A stretch of DNA of 64,000 nucleotides from the NCBI RefSeq assembly GCF_905220705.1, contig NZ_CAJNAT010000017.1, positions 62,001 through 126,000 on the forward strand, written 5' to 3'. The DNA comes from Paraburkholderia domus (GTDB taxonomy: Bacteria; Pseudomonadota; Gammaproteobacteria; Burkholderiales; Burkholderiaceae). The notes under the pieces were generated by a model. The model was not told where the DNA came from. It did no database searches and worked only from the letters and a program-made list of their open reading frames with translations. The translations under genes and the position numbers were made by a program. Each line of letters begins with the position of its first letter. Position 1 is the first letter of the stretch. Shown here one piece after another: positions 55,001-61,900 of this stretch.

Positions 55001-58000
55001 GCGCAGCCACGCTGTCGGACGCACGATGGCGCACCCGCAACGGAATCGTATTGATGAAAAGTCCGACCATCGTGTCGGCGCCATCGAGCTGCGGCGGCCG
55101 CCCTGAAACGGCAACGCCGTGCACGACGTCGAGCGTCCCGGTGCGCGCGCCCAGCATGAGACTCCATGCGCTCTGGATCACGGTATTGACCGTCACTTCC
55201 GTTTCGCGGGCCAATGCCCCGAGCGCATCCGTCTGCTGCGCGGACAGGACGATCCTGCGAGTCGAAAAGCGTCCCTCCCGGTCTTGCCCGAAGCGTGAGA
55301 ACAGCGTGGGTGTCGCGAAGCCATCGAGATGCTGCCGCCAGAACTGACGATCCGCGTCGCCCGTGCTACGCTCCGCAAGCCACGCGAGGTAGTCGCGAAA
55401 TGGGCGCGGGCGCTTCAGGCCGTGCGGCCGGCCTTCGACATTCGAAGCGTAGCATCTGAACGTATCGCCCCAGATCAGCGACAGGCACCAGCCATCAAGA
55501 AGCAGATGATGGTGGCTCCACACGATGAAATGCCGGTCCGACGCAACGCGGATCAGAAGGAAGCGCCAGAGTCCGGCCTTGTGCAGATCGAATCGACGTG
55601 CGCGATCTTCGTCAAGGAATGCGTCGAGGCGCGCATTGAGCGACGGTTCGTCCGCCGACGCCATGTGCGTCCAGTCGATCTCGACGATACCTTCTTCGAC
55701 CCGCGGCGCGACATACTGCACGGGCCGATCGAGCCCGTCGGACAAGTATCCCGTTCGAAGCGCTTCGTAGTGTTCGACGACATGCATCCATGCGCGCGCA
55801 AGCGAGTGTCGATCCAGTGGACCGCGCAACTCGATCAAGTTCTGGTTCAGATAAGCATCCGAATCCGGCCAGAATCGCGCGCGCAGCAACATGCCCTCCT
55901 GCATCGGCGCGAGACGATACACGTCGTACGCGTCGGCAAGCGGCGCACGAAGCGGCAATCGCGACGGCGTCGCCGCCGCGATCTCAGGCAGATCCGCTGC
56001 CGTCCGCAACGCGGGATCGCGCATGCATAACTGAGCAAATGTTTCCATCACAGTCTGCACGCAATCCACGCGGCCCTGCAGCGCCGCGCCGCCCAACGCA
56101 AGCGACACCCTGTCCCGGTGCACCGTCGCGACGACCCATAGGTTCTCCGCATTCGCAAAGCTGCGCACAACGGACGCCGGAAATTCCGGCGCAATCGCGG
56201 GCCGACTGGAATCGGCGCGCGCAGCGGATTCACCGACGGCTTGCACGATGTCGCGCGCATCCACGATCACGAAATGGCACAGGACCGAATCGGGTTGATT
56301 CTCCGTCGCGAGCGGAGTCTGGCCGATTCTCGCGAGATGAAGCGCCCGCAGTTCCTGATCGCTGCCATGCCAGTCCGATAACTTCATCGTCAGCACGTGC
56401 TCGAACGCCAGCCGCCCAATGAGCGGCGATACCGCCCATCCGGCGTCTCGTGCCCACCGTCTGCCGTCCGACACGTGGCATTGCGCTGCGTCGACACCCG
56501 CCCGCGCCAAGCCTGTCAGGACAGCGCCGACGACCAGATCAGGCACGACGTCCGCCGTCGGAACGCGATACTCGCCGTTGCCGTCGAGCGAAATCGCATG
56601 CGCGTGGACCTCGACGTCCGCCGTCGCTTCATTGCGGTCGGCGCGTTCGATGCGACGGATCGCCCCGCGCGCAGAATCGGGCGCGGGCAGCTTCGCCGCG
56701 GTCCGTGCCCAGTCCTGATATGCACGTGCGATACGTTCGGGATCATCCCCGGCAATCACGTCCGCCAGTCGGGCGACGCTCTCCCAATCGATCAGCGTCG
56801 GCGAACAGACGAGCAACAGACGCGCGTCGTCTGGATTGCCGCAGGTCGCCGCCGCGAAGCTTCGCGCAGGTTTATCCGTCAATCGTGCGGCAAGCTCGTC
56901 GAGTGCCGCAGCGGGCTCCGTGCCGGGCATCGCGACATACCAACCGGCATGCGGGACGCCAGCGAGCATGCCGAACAGCGTGTCGACCCTCGAGAGCGCC
57001 GCTTGCGTTTCGGGCGACTGCATCCCGTATGGCCAAACGAACGTCACAGCCACGACGTCCCCGCGCGCGAAACCGCGAGACCACGGACACACCGGCGGCA
57101 ACGGCGCGATCGCAACGGACGGATGTGTGTCGACGTCGTGGCGCATCACCGAGGCCAGCGCGCGCAACGTCGGATGCGCGAATACGTCGGCCACTTCGAA
57201 CAAACAGCCCTGACCGCGCGCGCGCGCGACCGCCCTGATCGCAAGGATCGAATCACCGCCCAACGAGAAGAAATTCTGATCGGCCGCCACATCCGGCACA
57301 CCCAACAGGTCGCGCCAGATGGTGGCGAGCCGCATCTCGCTCTCGCTAAGCAGGCTGTGCTGCTCGATCGGCGCGGATGGAGGCTCCCAGCGCGGCAGCG
57401 AATCGCGATCGAGTTTGCCGTTCACTGTCGTCGGCATGCGGTCGAGGCCGACCCATGCGGAGGGCACCATGTAGGGCGGCAGCGCAGTTGCTACGAAGTT
57501 TCGCAGTTCGCCCTCGATCGCCGCGAGCGACACGCTCGCGGCGGTGACCACATAGGCAATGAGGTGACTGGCAATCCCATTGGCCTGAAGGACGATCGCC
57601 ACTTGCCTGATCTTCGGGTGATGTCGGACGACGGCCTCGATCTCACCGAGTTCTATCCGGAAGCCTCGCACCTTCACCTGCTTATCGCGCCGGCCGATGT
57701 ATTCCAGCACGCCGCCCGGATGACGTCTGACGAAATCGCCCGTGCGATACAGTCGGGCGTCGGGCCGATCCGAGAACGCGTCGGGAACGAAGCGTTCCGC
57801 CGACTGGCGACCGCGCCCGAGATATCCGTTGCCGACCGCGACACCCCCAAGATAGAGCTCGCCCACGCTGCCCATTGCAACGGGCTCGCCGTCGGAACCG
57901 AGCACATAGGTATCGACATTGTCTATCTGGCGACCGATCGGAACGAAATCATACGGATCGGCCGGATCGAAACGCCACGCGGTGACGTCGATCGCCGCCT

Positions 58001-58982
58001 CGGTCGGACCGTAATAGTTGTAGACGGCCGCCGGCAGCCGCTGCGTGCAACGCAGCGCGGTCGCCCGCGGCAACGCCTCTCCGCTGCACACGATCGCGCG
58101 CAAGCTGCCGCAGCGCTCGGGCACGGCCGGCTCGAGGAACGCATCGAGCAGCGTCGGAACGAAGTGACATATGCTGATGCGGTGCCGCTCGATCAGCGCG
58201 CCAAGCCGGTTTCCGTCGCGCGCATCGTCCCCGTCGGCGATGACGATCGTCGCGCCCGTCATCAGCGGCAGTAGTTGCTCCCAGACCGAAACGTCGAAGC
58301 CGAATGCGGTCCTGTGAAGGATCGTGTCCTCCTCGTCAACCCGCAACGAGTCGCGCATCCAGGTCAGCCGGTTGTACAACGCGCGGTGATCGATCGCGCA
58401 CGCCTTCGGCACACCGGTGGACCCCGACGTGTGAATGACGTACGCCGTATCGCGCCCGCGGCGGTCGTCGCGCCGGATACCGGCCGCCTCTACCGGTGGC
58501 GTCTGGCCGAGCACCACCCACGTGCCGACGTCGAGAAGGCGCGCGATGTTCGCGTCGGCGACGAGCAGCGGATCGCCGCAATCGGCGATCTGACGCCGCA
58601 AGCGTTCAGCAGGATGATCCGGATTCAGCGGAACGAAGCACGCGCCGGTGCGCAACGTCGCAACGACCGCGACGAGTCGGTCGATGCCCGGCGCGAGCGC
58701 GATTGCGACGGCCGTCGCGCGTTGCGCGCCGAGCGTACGCAGCAATTGTTCCGCCGCTTCGACGCGGTGCCAGAACGCCCGGTAGTCCAGGCCCTGCTCG
58801 CGGTGAACTACCGCCACGCGATCGCCGAAACGCTGCGCGGCCTGCGCGATCAGATCGTCGACGAACGGGCGCTCGGGCAACGGCACGTGACGGCCTGCTC
58901 CGCAAACAAGCTCCGTATCTTCGATTGCTGCAGCGTCCGTCGAGTCGGACAGCAATTGGGCCAACGGCAGATCAAGGCTCAT
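52047..58982 (-). CDS. NRPS termination protein: A(Ser)-T-degenerate E-C-A-T-TE
   Basis: The product has 2311 residues and starts at ATG 58982, overlapping the upstream NRPS by 11 bp. Domains: A 40-540 (TSGSTGVPKA at 185; specificity residues read D-V-W-H-V-S-Y-I-D-K, close to serine codes); T (LGGDSI at 574); a degenerate epimerisation-like domain at about 630-995 (CSPTLIDW where HHxxxDG belongs); C at 1010-1440 (HHHLLLDG at 1157); A at 1480-1980 (code D-I-W-H-I-G-G-V-S-K, unassigned); T (AGGHSL at 2034); TE at 2100-2311 (GWSFGG with Ser at about 2170, GDH near the end). It adds the last two residues and releases the product. Confidence 0.9.
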   Translation of the reverse strand: MSLDLPLAQLLSDSTDAAAIEDTELVCGAGRHVPLPERPFVDDLIAQAAQRFGDRVAVVHREQGLDYRAFWHRVEAAEQLLRTLGAQRATAVAIALAPGIDRLVAVVATLRTGACFVPLNPDHPAERLRRQIADCGDPLLVADANIARLLDVGTWVVLGQTPPVEAAGIRRDDRRGRDTAYVIHTSGSTGVPKACAIDHRALYNRLTWMRDSLRVDEEDTILHRTAFGFDVSVWEQLLPLMTGATIVIADGDDARDGNRLGALIERHRISICHFVPTLLDAFLEPAVPERCGSLRAIVCSGEALPRATALRCTQRLPAAVYNYYGPTEAAIDVTAWRFDPADPYDFVPIGRQIDNVDTYVLGSDGEPVAMGSVGELYLGGVAVGNGYLGRGRQSAERFVPDAFSDRPDARLYRTGDFVRRHPGGVLEYIGRRDKQVKVRGFRIELGEIEAVVRHHPKIRQVAIVLQANGIASHLIAYVVTAASVSLAAIEGELRNFVATALPPYMVPSAWVGLDRMPTTVNGKLDRDSLPRWEPPSAPIEQHSLLSESEMRLATIWRDLLGVPDVAADQNFFSLGGDSILAIRAVARARGQGCLFEVADVFAHPTLRALASVMRHDVDTHPSVAIAPLPPVCPWSRGFARGDVVAVTFVWPYGMQSPETQAALSRVDTLFGMLAGVPHAGWYVAMPGTEPAAALDELAARLTDKPARSFAAATCGNPDDARLLLVCSPTLIDWESVARLADVIAGDDPERIARAYQDWARTAAKLPAPDSARGAIRRIERADRNEATADVEVHAHAISLDGNGEYRVPTADVVPDLVVGAVLTGLARAGVDAAQCHVSDGRRWARDAGWAVSPLIGRLAFEHVLTMKLSDWHGSDQELRALHLARIGQTPLATENQPDSVLCHFVIVDARDIVQAVGESAARADSSRPAIAPEFPASVVRSFANAENLWVVATVHRDRVSLALGGAALQGRVDCVQTVMETFAQLCMRDPALRTAADLPEIAAATPSRLPLRAPLADAYDVYRLAPMQEGMLLRARFWPDSDAYLNQNLIELRGPLDRHSLARAWMHVVEHYEALRTGYLSDGLDRPVQYVAPRVEEGIVEIDWTHMASADEPSLNARLDAFLDEDRARRFDLHKAGLWRFLLIRVASDRHFIVWSHHHLLLDGWCLSLIWGDTFRCYASNVEGRPHGLKRPRPFRDYLAWLAERSTGDADRQFWRQHLDGFATPTLFSRFGQDREGRFSTRRIVLSAQQTDALGALARETEVTVNTVIQSAWSLMLGARTGTLDVVHGVAVSGRPPQLDGADTMVGLFINTIPLRVRHRASDSVAALLRQTQKALAEAALHAHVPLSEIVGQWRGRKRGEDRLFDSLIAFENYPEDNLPHGDICGLRIIDRQCDEKTEYPFGLIVLPGRELELHFNYDTAHFDDAEIGAFIAHYRALLAAFVDTPQAPLATLPARAAAASPVTIVSATARDQVRSPLEPAASLDRLIAEHGCLTPQRIAIVDDEREWTYADLERTIRHVARSWRRAGVCAGDVVLLQMRRSRQLVAALLAIWRIGATPAVLNPAHPRALIRSCAMTAGARHISTTIDHGSQAEDRADLPGVSVLDWPSLDDGDDAPPAPAADCGRFMLFTSGSTGMPKAVSCIERGLVARIRTTAALYSGDHGERPVLLANAAPGFDIGLWEFFYPLTSGGTVVVANDAETADPLRLSRAIERHRIGVLHLIPSLLDLLLQVADPSALASLRCVITGGETLSPNTLRRFFSAGLMASLWQGYGPTEASVSVTDRRCEPGDAEHARVPLGRASGGALLHVLDDWLRPVADGVEGELYIAGDGLFEGYVGNPKATALARLPDPWGPAGAVMYRSGDRAIRRLDGQLEFRGRADRQVKLNGRRIDLDMIEHLFRRHPAIREAAVVLAGPSRSSLHLHVSLRDDALGANGDAIRAWSATALPYGLRLPVTIHGALPINANRKLDRQALLRFHEPVAMPLLDAGTRSVLDETPQANVSSNSLEAGIAQAWHDVLGRPPRSRDESFFEAGGHSLAAMKLVLAIRQRLPANTHVEVSHVFKFPSIATMAEAMLAPYEGSGRDHIIDVAMPDAASREPLFLIHPVEGLSLCYRGIDRWIPNRRIVAFNNPRQFADAKFSTLTEMAQLYVEWVRGIADDVPVALGGWSFGGVVALEMARQMRAHGGDATKVVMIDSYNLCGCDPGDTYRRMPEIETDVELAQSLRKEIAHNTYLSLSATPPAFDGNVVLLQAQDGRVPELGPCNGWSGQRWPKLRVCPVAGDHNQLFGRHLATTAIAIASALDERTDWR

Positions 58983-61900
58983 GATCAGCCTCCCCCGTGT
59001 TTTCTTCCGAGCGACGGTGCGCCGTCCGGCCAAGCACCTGAAGCATTTTGCGCATCTGCACTTCGATCTGCGCGCCGCGCGCCAGCAGCGCGCGGTCGGC
59101 CAGCAGGAACTCAAACTGCAGTTCGCGTTGCGGCATGCACACCAGGACGAAGGGCATCGTGCTCTGCTCACGCGACGGCAAAATTTCCAGCCACGCGGTG
59201 TCGTCGAGCCGCACCTCGCACCGGTCGCCAGGCGTGTTCTCGAACACGAGCATCGAATCGAACAGCGGCCCTTGCGATGCACGCTGCCGGGCGGCGGCCG
59301 ACATCGCCTGCGCGAAGGAACCGTGACTATCCTCGATCGCATCGAGCAGTGCCAATTGCACCGACTGAAGAAACTCCGCCGCGCCACGGGTCAGGTCGGC
59401 GCGCGCGACGAACGGCACGGCGTTCATGCACAGGCCGACGATCCGCTCGCTTGCCGGCACGTCGGCAGGTCGTTGCGAGACGACAAGGCCGCAAGCGAGC
59501 CAGCGCTCGCCCGTCAGCTGGGCCAGGCAGAGCAGCCACGCCATCAGCACGATGCCGTGCAGCGTCGCGCGCTCCTCGACCGCAAGTCGGCGCAGCGCAT
59601 CGGAAGTCTGCGCATCGATCGTGAAGGTAAGACTGGTTGGTTGCGCGGCCGCTGGCAAAGTCGAGGTCCAGAGCCGGCACGGTCGCTCGAGCTGGGACAG
59701 CCTGTCGGTCCAGCGCGCCGTCGCGTCCGGCTGGCTCGCGAGCCAGCGTACGAACGTCACGAATGCCGGCGACGGCCTCGCCACCGTCGCGGCCTCGTCT
59801 CGTGCATACGCGTCGCCGACGGCTTGCGCGACCAGCGACAGGCTCCAGCCGTCGAAGAGCAAATGATGGTGGGACCACAGCAACCGTTTGCAGTCGTCCG
59901 CGCAAACGAGATACCAGCGCGATAGCGGCGCACGCGACAAATCGAACGATTCGCGCAGATCGTCGGCCATCACTCGCGTCAGGGCGGCGTCCGCCGACTC
60001 GTCTTCGCACGCGATGACTACCCGCCAGTCGATGGCGGTTCGCGCGACGCTCAATCCGTCGTCCAGGGTTACGCTTGCGCCCGTACGTTCGACTTTGCGC
60101 AACAATCGCTGCTGCGGCATGTCGGCACCATAGCAGTCAAATGAGATCGCAAATACGTCGTGCGCCGCGACCACCACGTCCCACGCGCGACGCAGTCGCT
60201 CGGTATCGACCTGACCTTGCAGCGAATAGCAGATCTGCGTGTGATAGCAGCGCGGATCTCGCAGCGTCTCGGCAAGCATGCCCATCTGCAACGGCGTCAG
60301 CGGATACGCTATGTAATCGTCATCGCCGTTTCCCGCGCAAACTGTACCGCCCATACGATCGCTTCGCACCGCCCCCGTTTCCGTCCCGCCGGTCGATCGA
60401 AGGACGGTCTGCAATGTGTCGACGAAGCGCTCGAATACGGCCTCGCTGAATCGCTGTGCGTCGAAGTCGACATCGACGGTAAGTGCGTCGCCGTTCTCAA
60501 CCGCTTCGATCGCGATCGCGTGGAGCGGCGGGGTATCGTGACTCCAGGTCACGTGCGCGCCTTGCCACGAAGGTTCGCGCTCGCGACGCGATTCCGCCGC
60601 AACGAGTTGGACCGCCATCGGCGCGATCCGTGAACGAGCAAGTAAAACACCACTGCGATGGGCAGAGATCGCCGCGTCCAACCATTGCGTTCGCGTCGAG
60701 GGACGCTCGACAGTCATGCACTGCAACCCAGTGAACCAGCCAAGGACGCGCGGATCGATTTGATCGGTCTCGTGGCGCAGATCGATTTCCGTATCGATCG
60801 CCACGCTGTTTTCTTCAAAAGTCGAGCAAAAGGCTTCGGCAGCCGCCGAGCAAAGCGCCACACCAAGCGGTGCGCTCGCTGCGGCGGTCCTGATGCGCCA
60901 AGCGGTAACTGTCGTTGCGTCAACGCGCACCAACCGGCGACGCCTGCCGCCGTCGCCACGCCGCGCACCGAAGGATTCGTGATCGTCGGCCAGCCACGGA
61001 CCATATTGTGCAGCCGCTTGCAGTGACCGGCGCCATTGCTCCGTCATCGACGATGCATCAATTGTTTGGCCACGCTGAGCGTCCGGCTGATCGCCCGGAC
61101 ACGCGCTGTACGACCGATGGAACTCATCGATCAGAACCCGCCAACCCGCCTGATCAATCGCCGCATGGTGAACGGCAATGACGATTCGTGAGTTCCGCGC
61201 TCCGCTGGCAACCAACAACACCGCAGCATATCCATCGCGCAAAGCAACTCGCGCGCGAGCGTCGGCTAGCAGCACCTCCTCGGAAGTCGATTCATCAGCC
61301 CGATAGACGCGCGGCGCGCGCGCACCCGAAACGGTCGCCTGCATCCTGCCATGGGCATCCTGGTTTACGCGCAACCGCAGCGAGCATTGCTGCGCGACAG
61401 TCTCCGTCCACACGTCTCGAAGGCGAGTGATCTTCAGCGACCCGTCGATCGACAGACAGCATGCCTGCACACCGGCAATAGTATCCGGACCGTACTGCCG
61501 GAGCCATGCTTCGGCCGCCGGTGTCAGCACACGAGCGACGTCCGTGGACCGGGCCACGCACCCACCCGCATCGGGTTCGACGCGTGACCGCTCGCGCAGG
61601 CAACATGCCAACGACGCCGGGCTCGAGTGCTCGAATATGTCGCGTAGCGAGATCTGCATGCCGAGCACTCGCATTCTGGCGAGAATCCGGATCGCCGTGA
61701 TCGAGTCGCCGCCGCTCGCAAAGAGATCGGCATCGGCGCTGACCATCGGTTGCCCGAATACCTCGGCCCATACCTTCAAGGTCACGCCGAGCAGAGGATC
61801 GGTTGGCTGACGATCGTTGGCGGAAGCGGGCTCGAGCGTCGCGGCTTGCGGATGCCAGACCGGATCCGGCAACTTCCGGACATCGATCTTTCCATTGACG

